Shown: positions 1 to 5,115 of the stretch, piece after piece | How the letters are laid out: each line of letters starts with the position of its first letter | How positions within the stretch are numbered: position 1 is the first letter of the stretch | Notes under the pieces: generated by a model | What the model saw: the letters and a program-made list of their open reading frames with translations, nothing else | Database searches by the model: none | Told to the model about the DNA's origin: nothing | Position numbers and translations under genes: made by a program | Assembly: GCA_026992215.1 (NCBI GenBank) | Contig: JALXAI010000171.1 | Span: 1-7,087 of the forward strand | Origin: Desulfobacterales bacterium | GTDB lineage: Bacteria > Desulfobacterota > Syntrophobacteria > B119-G9 | Direction: 5' to 3' | DNA: 7,087 nucleotides

Positions 1-223
1 TTGCTGTTTTGCTGATGCATACAGCATCGATACGAGGAACCATGATTTCCCGGGCAACCTTGTCACGAAAAGAGAAGATGCTCTGAATCATCTCCCCTTC
101 ATCTTCAGTGATAAGCCCCTGCTGTTCACCCTCGTCGATAAGGGACTGAATTTCTTCTTCAAGATTTTGAGCGTCCCTGCGTAAAAAAAGACGCCTGAAT
201 AAGTCGATTAGCTTATTCCCCAA
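1..223 (-). CDS. CorC/HlyC-family CBS-domain protein, N-terminal part (runs off left edge)
   Basis: Reading leftward from 223, the frame is open to the window edge and gives about 74 residues. An N-terminal basic segment (LIDLFRRLFLRRD) is followed by a Glu-rich helix (EEEIQSLIDEGEQQGLITEDE) and then EGEMIQSIFSFRDKVAREIMVPR. This is the typical lead-in to the paired CBS domains of the CorC/HlyC (hemolysin C-like) family. That family has been linked to magnesium/cobalt efflux or to membrane-associated adenine-nucleotide sensing. No membrane helices are seen in this part, which fits the short CorC form without a DUF21 domain. The start is taken as TTG at 223-221, because an in-frame stop (TAA) lies only four codons upstream (235-233) and no ATG is available before the conserved helix. 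A weak AGAGGG lies 13 nt upstream. The CBS domains and the C-terminal transporter-associated domain are outside the window. The gene follows speB on the same strand after 153 nt, and a functional link is not evident. Confidence 0.85.
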   Translation of the reverse strand, partial: MGNKLIDLFRRLFLRRDAQNLEEEIQSLIDEGEQQGLITEDEGEMIQSIFSFRDKVAREIMVPRIDAVCISKTA

Positions 224-318
224 ACGATTATCTTAACCCTCTGTGCGTATCGAAAAATTAATTAGATGCTGTCAGTTAACCAGTTCTGATAACCCCTGTC
301 ATCAGATTCATTTTTCCG

Positions 319-340
319 GGTTCAACAAATCCTTTGAACC
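319..340 (-). other. Stem-loop downstream of the ureohydrolase gene
   Basis: A perfect 7-bp inverted repeat, GGTTCAA / TTGAACC, encloses an 8-nt loop. It lies 37 nt beyond the speB stop codon in the 153-nt gap before the CorC-like gene. On the speB strand the stem is followed by CGGAAAAATG and has no U-tract, so it is not a convincing intrinsic terminator. It could protect the 3' end or be a processing or pausing site. A second, weaker repeat (TCTGAT / ATCAGA) lies about 15 nt further along. Confidence 0.4.
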
Positions 341-376
341 GTCGCCCTCTACGTATAAACAATATCAAAGAAAAAA

Positions 377-1306
377 TTACTTGTCCAGATAATAACCCGC
401 GTACGACAGTAGCTTGTAAATCAGTTTCGCCGCCAGAAAGTCGGGTGCTACGTTGCCCGGCTGCGGTGAGAGTTCCACGACGTCAAAGCCAAGAATTTCG
501 GCTCCCCGGCAAAGTTCTTTTAAGACGCTTAACAGGTCGTACCAGCCTATCCCACCGGGTTCAGGTGTTCCCACGGAGGGCATCACGGACGGATCAAGTA
601 CATCCAGGTCTATGCTGATGTATATCTTTCCGCCGGCAAGATCACTCAACTCCCTGATAACCTGCTCTCTCCTCGTAATGATATCAATCGCATGAAAGTA
701 ACGCAGGCTATTGGCTTCCATGTATTGATGTTCCTCCCGGCTCATAGACCTGATACCGACACTGATAAACTCACAATCTTCGGACACCAGGCGCATTACG
801 CACGCGTTGCTGTACCTGCTACCCTGGTAGGATTCCCTTAAATCAGCATGCGCATCAAGATGAATAACCTTGAAATCCTGTCTTCTTGCAAGGGCACGTA
901 TGGCTCCAACAGCCACCAGGTGCTCACCCCCTACCACTACCGGAAACTTTCCCTCATCTGTTATCCGGGAGACAACCGCTCCCACTTTTTCTACCATCTC
1001 GCGGGGAGAATTGACCTCCGGTTCCAGGGGGGAAATGGTACATATGCCTTTCGTGTAAACCTCGTATTCGAGCTCTTCATCAAAAAGTTCCAGCTGACCC
1101 GATGCTTGAAGAAGGCTGGCAGGACCATTCCTTGTTCCCGGTCCGTATGTGGTGGTGGCATCATAAGGCACGGGGACAATGACTGCCCACGAATTGGGAA
1201 AGTTAGAATGTTCCGGCTCAAGGGAAGCAAAATTAAAAGGGGGATTCAATTCGTGGAAATAATCCCCCTTAATTTCGAATAACCGATTGTTTACAGAAGT
1301 TTTCAT
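377..1306 (-). CDS. speB: Agmatinase-family ureohydrolase (arginase/agmatinase superfamily)
   Basis: The 309-residue protein is of normal agmatinase length and carries the binuclear manganese ligands of the arginase/agmatinase superfamily: GGEH (His129), DAHADLR (Asp151, His153, Asp155) and SIDLDVLDP (Asp233, Asp235). The C-terminal PSVGTPEPGG and GFDVVELSP motifs are also typical. Agmatinase hydrolyses agmatine to putrescine and urea in the cytoplasm. The arginine-to-putrescine route fits the speD-like neighbour 77 nt upstream. One oddity is that the His expected in the SHACVMR segment after DAHADLR is Asn167 here (SNACVMR); see findings. ATG at 1306 is chosen over TTG at 1321, which would add MRKLL. 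Neither has a clear Shine-Dalgarno sequence, so the start is uncertain by 5 residues. The stop is TAA at 379-377. The family call is secure. The substrate (agmatine rather than another guanidino compound such as guanidinobutyrate) is inferred from overall resemblance and context. Confidence 0.93.
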   Translation of the reverse strand: MKTSVNNRLFEIKGDYFHELNPPFNFASLEPEHSNFPNSWAVIVPVPYDATTTYGPGTRNGPASLLQASGQLELFDEELEYEVYTKGICTISPLEPEVNSPREMVEKVGAVVSRITDEGKFPVVVGGEHLVAVGAIRALARRQDFKVIHLDAHADLRESYQGSRYSNACVMRLVSEDCEFISVGIRSMSREEHQYMEANSLRYFHAIDIITRREQVIRELSDLAGGKIYISIDLDVLDPSVMPSVGTPEPGGIGWYDLLSVLKELCRGAEILGFDVVELSPQPGNVAPDFLAAKLIYKLLSYAGYYLDK

Positions 1307-1332
1307 TAATAGTTTACGCAATCAAGGTTTTC

Positions 1333-1375
1333 GTCTGCAGAGTAGCTTTCGAGCCTATACCATGACTCTTCAGAC
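1333..1375 (-). other. Long hairpin in the speD-speB intergenic segment
   Basis: Read on the minus strand, GTCTGAAGAGT (1375-1365) pairs with ACTCTGCAGAC (1343-1333). This gives an 11-position stem with a single central A/G mismatch. Inside the 21-nt loop a small second hairpin is possible, GGCT-CGAA-AGCT (1355-1344). The structure fills more than half of the 77-nt gap between the speD stop and the speB start, and no U-run follows it. It could uncouple expression of the two genes by partial termination, RNA processing or stability control, but the role is inferred. The pairing is directly visible and longer than usually occurs by chance in such a short gap. Confidence 0.5.
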
Positions 1376-1383
1376 ACTTTCAG

Positions 1384-1839
1384 TCAGAAATGATGACGTA
1401 ACCTATCCATCTGGACGATTCTGCTCGACTGCCGTATGTTATTGGGGAACTCCTGCCCGCGGTTTACGACATTAAGTTCCTTTCTCTGGATCCTGAAATA
1501 CCTGGTAACCGCTGCCACCGCCCTGTCAACGTCAAACGGTTTACAGGAAAATATATCAAGGCTGAGGTAATCTTTTTCAGGAAAAGTATGGATACTAATA
1601 TGACTTTCAGCAATCAGAACGAACCCCGATATGCCGGAATCCTCCGGTTTCCTGGCATCATATCTGAAGACGTACGGGGGCATTATCTTGGTCATTGCCA
1701 TTTCGGCAGGATAACTACTCAAGAAATCATATATATAGTTAATGTCGTTCAAAAGAGCCCTGTCGCATCCGTAACCATCCATCATCAGATGAAGACCAAA
1801 TCCGAATTCTGGTTTGTTGCCCAATGCCATCACCTCCAT
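1384..1839 (-). CDS. speD: SpeD-family pyruvoyl-dependent decarboxylase proenzyme (S-adenosylmethionine decarboxylase or arginine/ornithine-decarboxylating relative)
   Basis: The 151-residue protein carries the class 1 bacterial/archaeal AdoMet decarboxylase core, GFVLIAESHISIHTFPEK. The proenzyme should self-cleave between Glu78 and Ser79, and the Ser becomes the pyruvoyl cofactor. By ungapped alignment to the Thermotoga enzyme, the processing and catalytic residues are kept: Ser71 (Tm Ser55), His84 (His68), Cys99 (Cys83) and Glu88 (Glu72). The N-terminal part (LHLMMDGYGCD) and the segment before the core (MPPYVFRYDARKPEDSGIS) differ from the usual TFHRF-type sequence, so the substrate pocket may differ. 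AdoMet decarboxylase supplies aminopropyl groups for spermidine. Some SpeD homologues instead decarboxylate arginine or ornithine, and no speE is seen here. The start is uncertain: ATG at 1839 has no Shine-Dalgarno, ATG at 1830 has GGAGG too close, and TTG at 1824 has GGAGG at an ideal 8 nt. The gene lies 74 nt after the XRE-cupin regulator gene. Confidence 0.9.
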   Translation of the reverse strand: MEVMALGNKPEFGFGLHLMMDGYGCDRALLNDINYIYDFLSSYPAEMAMTKIMPPYVFRYDARKPEDSGISGFVLIAESHISIHTFPEKDYLSLDIFSCKPFDVDRAVAAVTRYFRIQRKELNVVNRGQEFPNNIRQSSRIVQMDRLRHHF

Positions 1840-1853
1840 GTCAGTATCTAACT

Positions 1854-1882
1854 CTTATATATGCAAAAATCTCCACATTCAA
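1854..1882 (-). promoter_or_regulatory. Possible sigma-70 promoter for speD
   Basis: On the minus strand a TTGAAT box (1882-1877) and a TATAAG box (1859-1854) are separated by 17 bp in an AT-rich gap between the regulator and speD. Initiation would fall near 1847, giving a very short leader before the speD start codon. This could give speD and speB expression apart from the autoregulated upstream promoter. The match is moderate and rests on sequence only. Confidence 0.35.
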
Positions 1883-1913
1883 ACCAAAAATAACGACACT
1901 CACGGATTAACGC

Positions 1914-2465
1914 CTAAAAAACGGGTGGTGATACCACCCACAGGATCTCCGCAACATGTTTCCCATGATTTTCAACCCAGTGCTCCTGGTTGCTCTTAAA
2001 GTAAAAGCAATCACCCTTCTTCAACCTGTAACATTCGTTATCAAGCCACAATCCCACGCTACCCCTTAACAAAAGTCCGAACTCTTCCCCCTCGTGGGAA
2101 CTCTCGGGTTCCGTCTTCTGCCCCGGCTGGATAGTGACTATCACGGGATCCATCAGCCTGCCATGCGCCTGCGGCAATATGAGTTCTATTTTTACCTCAT
2201 CGGTAGACGAAGAATGCAAAACCCTCTGCTTTTTTCCACAAACCACTCTGTGAGACTCGTTCTCCTGAAAAAAACTGGCCAGATCTTCACCCAGTACGTC
2301 CAGTATGCTCTTAAGCGTCGCTATGGACGGCGACGTCAGATCCCGTTCCAGCTGCGAAATGAAACCTTTCGTGAGATAAGACCTGTTAGCAAGCTCCTCC
2401 TGGGTCAGGGCCTTGGCCTGTCTCAATTTCCTTAATTTTTTCCCTATCTTAACAGCAGGTTCCAT
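1914..2465 (-). CDS. XRE-family regulator with C-terminal cupin domain (PuuR-like architecture)
   Basis: The 183-residue protein has an N-terminal helix-turn-helix of the XRE/Cro type at about residues 7-62 (IGKKLRKLRQAKALTQEELA, then TKGFISQLERDLTSPSIATL). A short linker leads to a cupin_2 domain at about 110-180, containing SHEGEEFGLLLRG and KKGDCFYFKSNQEHWVENHG. This two-domain layout is that of PuuR, the E. coli repressor of putrescine utilisation, in which the cupin senses the small-molecule ligand. Its place directly upstream of speD and speB on the same strand makes it the likely polyamine-responsive regulator of this locus. That role is inference from context. A strong promoter and a three-part inverted repeat just before its start codon suggest autoregulation. 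No Shine-Dalgarno precedes the ATG; the operator half-sites occupy that space. The stop is TAG at 1916-1914. Confidence 0.9.
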   Translation of the reverse strand: MEPAVKIGKKLRKLRQAKALTQEELANRSYLTKGFISQLERDLTSPSIATLKSILDVLGEDLASFFQENESHRVVCGKKQRVLHSSSTDEVKIELILPQAHGRLMDPVIVTIQPGQKTEPESSHEGEEFGLLLRGSVGLWLDNECYRLKKGDCFYFKSNQEHWVENHGKHVAEILWVVSPPVF

Positions 2466-2467
2466 TT

Positions 2468-2495
2468 GTTTAGTATAACTAAACTAATTGTTTAG
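2468..2495 (-). promoter_or_regulatory. Three-half-site operator in front of the XRE-cupin gene
   Basis: Three identical 6-bp half-sites alternate in orientation: GTTTAG (2468-2473), CTAAAC (2479-2484) and GTTTAG (2490-2495), each separated by 5 bp. The centre-to-centre period is 11 bp, about one helical turn, so two overlapping perfect palindromes share the middle half-site. The array begins 3 bp upstream of the regulator's ATG and lies downstream of its -10 box, where a bound repressor could block elongation or initiation. I saw no other copy of this arrangement in the window. The binding protein is most simply the XRE-cupin product, by inference. Confidence 0.7.
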
Positions 2496-2507
2496 AAATG
2501 TTGCACC

Positions 2508-2536
2508 TATATAATCGTACAAGCCCGGCTTGTCAA
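2508..2536 (-). promoter_or_regulatory. Sigma-70 type promoter of the XRE-cupin/speD/speB operon
   Basis: On the minus strand a perfect -35 box TTGACA (2536-2531) is followed after exactly 17 bp by TATATA (2513-2508). Initiation is expected near 2501, giving a leader of about 36 nt that contains the whole three-half-site operator. This is the strongest promoter match I see in the window. It sits between the REC-GGDEF gene and the regulator, so the polyamine genes need not depend on read-through from the GGDEF gene. Confidence 0.7.
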
Positions 2537-2643
2537 GAGATTTTAAAAAGGTTGTAGCCGGCATGACTCTTTGTTTATTTAGGTGTGATGGGAAGGAGGA
2601 TGGAACCTTTTAAGGTGACGGTTACATCATGCAGAAAGGCAGG

Positions 2644-3579
2644 TTACTGCTCATTTTCTTCAGACCGGTAAATGACAATCTTGTTTCCGCCAAACTTGTT
2701 TTTCGCCCTGTATGCAGCTCGGTCAGCGTTTTTGAGCAATTCCTGCATACATTCCTCGGCGTGAGCGGGGTCGTTTTTGAGTTTCGCCACTCCTATGCTG
2801 AGTGAAACAATGTCGAGCTTAAGGTCAGAAAAATTTTTTTGTATACGTTCGGCTACCATTAATGCCTGCTTTTCCGTCGCGTACGGAATCAAAACCACGA
2901 ATTCGTCTCCACCATACCGGAAGGCGGAGTCAACATTTTCTCGTATTGACTTTTTGAGCACCCGACCGATTTTCTCGAGCACGGAGTCCCCCGCGTGGTG
3001 TCCCCTGGTATCATTATATTGCTTAAAATTATCGACATCGATAAAAATTAGGTATAAATTGTGGTGCTGACGGAGGGCTCTTACAGCTTCGAACTTGAGC
3101 TGGTAGTCCAGGTGGCGCCTGTTGTAAAGGGATGTGAGGCAATCGTGGATGCATAGCTTTTCGAGTTCCATGCGAAGAGTTCGTTCTCGGATTAGCCTGT
3201 TTAGCTTTGCTTCAAGTTCATTTAAATTAAAGGGCTTGGTAATGAAATCGCTCGCGCCCAGGTTAATGACATCCGTGTACTTGTACTTCATGTCGTAACC
3301 GGTGATGGCGATTGTATCCACGTTATTGAATCTGTTGTGGATTTCGCTTATCAGTTCCATCCCGTCCATGCGGGGCATATTGAGGTCGGTAATAACAATG
3401 TTAAACGTATCGTTTTCGACTTTTTGCAGGGCGTCTATGCCATCCACGGCGGATTCAACTTCGTGGCCAAAATGGCGCAGTACCTCGCCCAGAAGATCCC
3501 TAACCTGGGGATCATCGTCTACGACCAGAATTTTCTGGGAAAGTGGAGCCTGATCTTTATTCGGTCTCAAGTAATCCAT
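2644..3579 (-). CDS. Response regulator with GGDEF output domain (probable diguanylate cyclase)
   Basis: With the ATG at 3579 the protein has 311 residues. Residues 16-130 form a receiver domain: acidic pocket Asp21-Asp23, phospho-acceptor Asp65 in TDLNMPRMDG, Thr93 and Lys115 in KPF. A linker helix leads to a GGDEF domain starting at DCLTSLYNRR (146-155). This domain has the Mg/GTP segment IDVDNFKQYND (180-190) and an intact active-site GGDEF (223-227), so it should condense two GTP into cyclic di-GMP when the receiver is phosphorylated. The product-inhibition I-site RxxD reads ENVD (214-217), with the Arg displaced by one, so it may be weak. The ATG at 3579 has AGGA at good spacing, whereas the longer TTG start at 3612 has no ribosome site. 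The cognate histidine kinase is not in the window. The gene lies 178 nt upstream of the XRE-cupin gene on the same strand and is divergent from nadK. Confidence 0.93.
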   Translation of the reverse strand: MDYLRPNKDQAPLSQKILVVDDDPQVRDLLGEVLRHFGHEVESAVDGIDALQKVENDTFNIVITDLNMPRMDGMELISEIHNRFNNVDTIAITGYDMKYKYTDVINLGASDFITKPFNLNELEAKLNRLIRERTLRMELEKLCIHDCLTSLYNRRHLDYQLKFEAVRALRQHHNLYLIFIDVDNFKQYNDTRGHHAGDSVLEKIGRVLKKSIRENVDSAFRYGGDEFVVLIPYATEKQALMVAERIQKNFSDLKLDIVSLSIGVAKLKNDPAHAEECMQELLKNADRAAYRAKNKFGGNKIVIYRSEENEQ

Positions 3580-3702
3580 GGTTGATCCTAATCCTACTAT
3601 GAAAATTAACACAAAGTATTTTCCAATACAAATTTAATTTAACGTGAATTGAGTCTATTCAACCTAAAGCGGGGATAAGAATCGTAGAGGGAAAATCAAA
3701 TC

Positions 3703-4572
3703 ATGAACGGGAAAAAGCGTCAAATAGCAATTATATACAAGAGAGGCAAGTCTCTCGCGAAAGAAATCGGGCACGAGATGAAATTATGGCTGGAGGCAAA
3801 AGGAATTGCCGTCAACCTGAGGCAAAATGTAGACGAGTCCGAGCGGATAAAAAGCGCGGAACCACCCATTGAAATCGCACCTGACACGGAAGCAGTGGTG
3901 GTGCTCGGAGGCGACGGCACCCTGTTAAGCGTAGCCCGCCTGCTCTCCGACAGTCACATTCCGGTGGTGGGAATAAATATTGGCGGTGGAATGGGATTTA
4001 TGACTGAAGTTTGCATGGAAGCCCGTTATGAAGTGCTGGAAAGAATTCTTGAAAAGGACTACGAGATAGAAAAAAGGATAAGGCTGGAGGCAGAGGTCAG
4101 GAGAGAAGATAAGCTTGTTTTCAAGCAAACAGTGCTGAATGACGCCGTGATAAACAAGGCGGCTCTCGCACGGATCATTAACCTGAGGGTTTCCATAAGC
4201 GACGATTACCTGACCACTTACAAGGGTGATGGTCTTATAATTGCCACTCCCACGGGCTCGACCGCTTATAACATCTCCGCCGGGGGACCCATTGTATACC
4301 CGACTGCTGCAGTTTTCCTTCTGACCCCCATTTGTTCCTTCACACTTTCAAACCGGCCGATTATCTTGCTGGACACCATGGAGGTGGAAGTCGAACTCGA
4401 AGAAAGGGCGGGAGAGGTAACCTTAACCTGCGATGGACAGGTTGGAATGACGCTGATGCCCAAAGACGTGGTAAACGTAAAAAAAGCACCTGTTCCGCTG
4501 AACCTTATAAGGACTCCTTTTAACAACTATTTCGATATCCTGAGAAGCAAACTCAAGTGGGGACAGAACTGA
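3703..4572 (+). CDS. nadK: NAD kinase (ATP/polyphosphate-dependent)
   Basis: The 289-residue product has the usual length and motif order of bacterial NAD kinase, which phosphorylates NAD+ to NADP+ in the cytoplasm. Visible motifs are LGGDGT (68-73, with the catalytic Asp71), the NIGGGMGFMTE loop (92-102), the NDAVINK segment, and DGLIIATPTGSTAYNISAGGPIVYP, which contributes to NAD binding. The conserved LTPICSFTLSNRPIIL follows, and the C-terminus ends FDILRSKLKWGQN as in the family. The loop usually reads NLGxLGFLTE. Here it is one residue longer, a small oddity. The ATG at 3703 follows AGAGGG at about 11 nt. The gene is divergent from the REC-GGDEF gene across a 90-120 nt gap and is followed by 543 nt without a gene, so it is probably transcribed alone. 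It is a housekeeping gene with no obvious tie to its neighbours. Confidence 0.96.
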   Translation: MNGKKRQIAIIYKRGKSLAKEIGHEMKLWLEAKGIAVNLRQNVDESERIKSAEPPIEIAPDTEAVVVLGGDGTLLSVARLLSDSHIPVVGINIGGGMGFMTEVCMEARYEVLERILEKDYEIEKRIRLEAEVRREDKLVFKQTVLNDAVINKAALARIINLRVSISDDYLTTYKGDGLIIATPTGSTAYNISAGGPIVYPTAAVFLLTPICSFTLSNRPIILLDTMEVEVELEERAGEVTLTCDGQVGMTLMPKDVVNVKKAPVPLNLIRTPFNNYFDILRSKLKWGQN

Positions 4573-4645
4573 ATTGTTGACTAATCTCGCTTTTTTAAAT
4601 AAATTAATCTATCATCCTAAGCAAGTTCTTGCCTTTTGTTGGATA

Positions 4646-4664
4646 GCATGCTTAAAAAGCATGC
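4646..4664 (+). repeat. Perfect 8-bp stem-loop after nadK
   Basis: GCATGCTT and AAGCATGC form a perfect inverted repeat around an AAA loop, 74 nt beyond the nadK stop. There is no T-run after it on either strand, so it is not a classic intrinsic terminator. Just upstream, GCAAG-TT-CTTGC (4621-4632) is followed by CTTTTGTT and could act as a weak terminator. Together they look like a structured 3' end for the nadK message. Confidence 0.45.
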
Positions 4665-4743
4665 CTTCTGAACGAAATATATTGGTGCAATAAGGCCACA
4701 ACCGGACTGAACGATTTGTTTCTTTCAACCATGGGCCGGGGAT

Positions 4744-4784
4744 CAGCCGGATGCCGGCTGCATAAACGGGTTTCGCTGCCGGCA
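4744..4784 (+). repeat. GC-rich nested palindromes, REP-like in style
   Basis: CAGCCGG-ATG-CCGGCTG (4744-4760) is a perfect 7-bp stem with a 3-nt loop. The arm TGCCGGC (4752-4758) can instead pair with GCCGGCA (4778-4784) around a 19-nt loop, so two mutually exclusive folds exist. The GCCGGATG...GCCGGC layout resembles repetitive extragenic palindromes, but only one copy is present here, so membership of a repeat family cannot be judged from this window. Confidence 0.4.
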
Positions 4785-5020
4785 CGGGCCAGGTAGTTTT
4801 TCTTTAAAACTCGAACCGGTTGACCATTGAAAACCCGGCTTAAGGTGGCTACCAAAGATTTCAGTACAGGATTTCGAGAACGTTAAAGAGTCACACGTTT
4901 CAAGGGAAGTACTCTAAAACCCGTAATGCGGTAATTTTTCGTATTCTCACCGTTAACGCCCGAGACATGATACCCGGAGGTCACGGCAGCGCATGAATAA
5001 TTCCCGGCGAGAAAAGGCAG

Positions 5021-5066
5021 GCAGTGGTTTCCCGGAAATAACCTAGCCTGGCTCCACTGTTTTTTT
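5021..5066 (+). terminator. Intrinsic-terminator-like hairpin with T7 before the CoA-transferase operon
   Basis: CAGTGG (5022-5027) pairs with CCACTG (5054-5059), extended by a G-U pair, and seven T residues follow immediately (5060-5066). The 26-nt interior can fold further through TTTC-CCG-GAAA (5028-5038). Stem plus uninterrupted T-tract fits a rho-independent terminator on the plus strand. It ends 49 nt before the start codon of the first CoA-transferase gene and about 450 nt after nadK. It therefore either closes a long nadK 3' UTR or is a leader attenuator of the downstream genes. The stem is short (6-7 bp), so strength is uncertain. Confidence 0.5.
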
Positions 5067-5105
5067 CATGCGTTTAGAGAAGTTACACGTAAACCACCAG
5101 GAAAG

Positions 5106-5111
5106 AGGAGG
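5106..5111 (+). promoter_or_regulatory. Ribosome binding site that fixes the first CoA-transferase start
   Basis: AGGAGG sits 4 nt before the ATG at 5116, whereas the in-frame upstream ATG at 5068 has no such site and overlaps the end of the T-tract terminator. This decides for the 5116 start. Confidence 0.8.
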
Positions 5112-5115
5112 CATT

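Larger units (their letters stand above)
4573..5115. other. Gene-free, palindrome-rich region between nadK and the CoA-transferase operon
   Basis: No open frame with a convincing ribosome site or recognisable product occupies these 543 nt on either strand. The segment holds an AT-rich stretch after nadK, a perfect 8-bp stem-loop at 4646-4664, a GC-rich group of nested palindromes at 4744-4784, a weak pair AGAGT/ACTCT (4887-4915), and an intrinsic-terminator-like hairpin with T7 at 5021-5066. A 17-codon frame (4993-5046, MNNSRREKAGSGFPEIT) has GGAGG 12 nt before its ATG but is too short and too weakly supported to call. The likely contents are the nadK 3' UTR plus a promoter and structured leader of the downstream operon. 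No promoter stood out. Confidence 0.6.

Noticed and set aside
319..340. Possible tRNA T-arm (GGTTCAACAAATCC)
   Set aside because: The loop is too long and no acceptor, D or anticodon arms fit around it. It is a plain 7-bp inverted repeat.
334..1282. Plus-strand open frames opposite the ureohydrolase gene
   Set aside because: They lack ribosome sites and family features and are antisense shadows of a gene with complete metal-binding motifs.
2605..2616. ACCTT-TT-AAGGT as a terminator of the REC-GGDEF gene
   Set aside because: The two-nucleotide loop is sterically poor and there is no T-tract on the coding strand.
3640..3665. Near-palindrome TTGAGTCTATTCAA in the divergent nadK/GGDEF intergenic gap
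   Set aside because: Only the outer 4 bp of each arm are symmetrical, and no clear promoter boxes could be assigned in either direction.
4652..4855. Minus-strand 67-residue frame between nadK and the CoA-transferase genes
   Set aside because: The composition is low in family-like features, its start lacks a good ribosome site, and it reads through the palindromes. It is likely spurious.
4904..4969. Cobalamin-riboswitch-like pieces (GGGAA, GCGGTAA, GCCCGAGACATG)
   Set aside because: The order is suggestive, but the core boxes and the GGCAGG/CCTGCC closing pair are absent and spacing is wrong, so it is probably chance. An Rfam scan would settle it.
4993..5046. Seventeen-codon leader peptide frame before the terminator
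   Set aside because: The Shine-Dalgarno is 12 nt away and there is no run of a regulatory codon or other attenuation signature.
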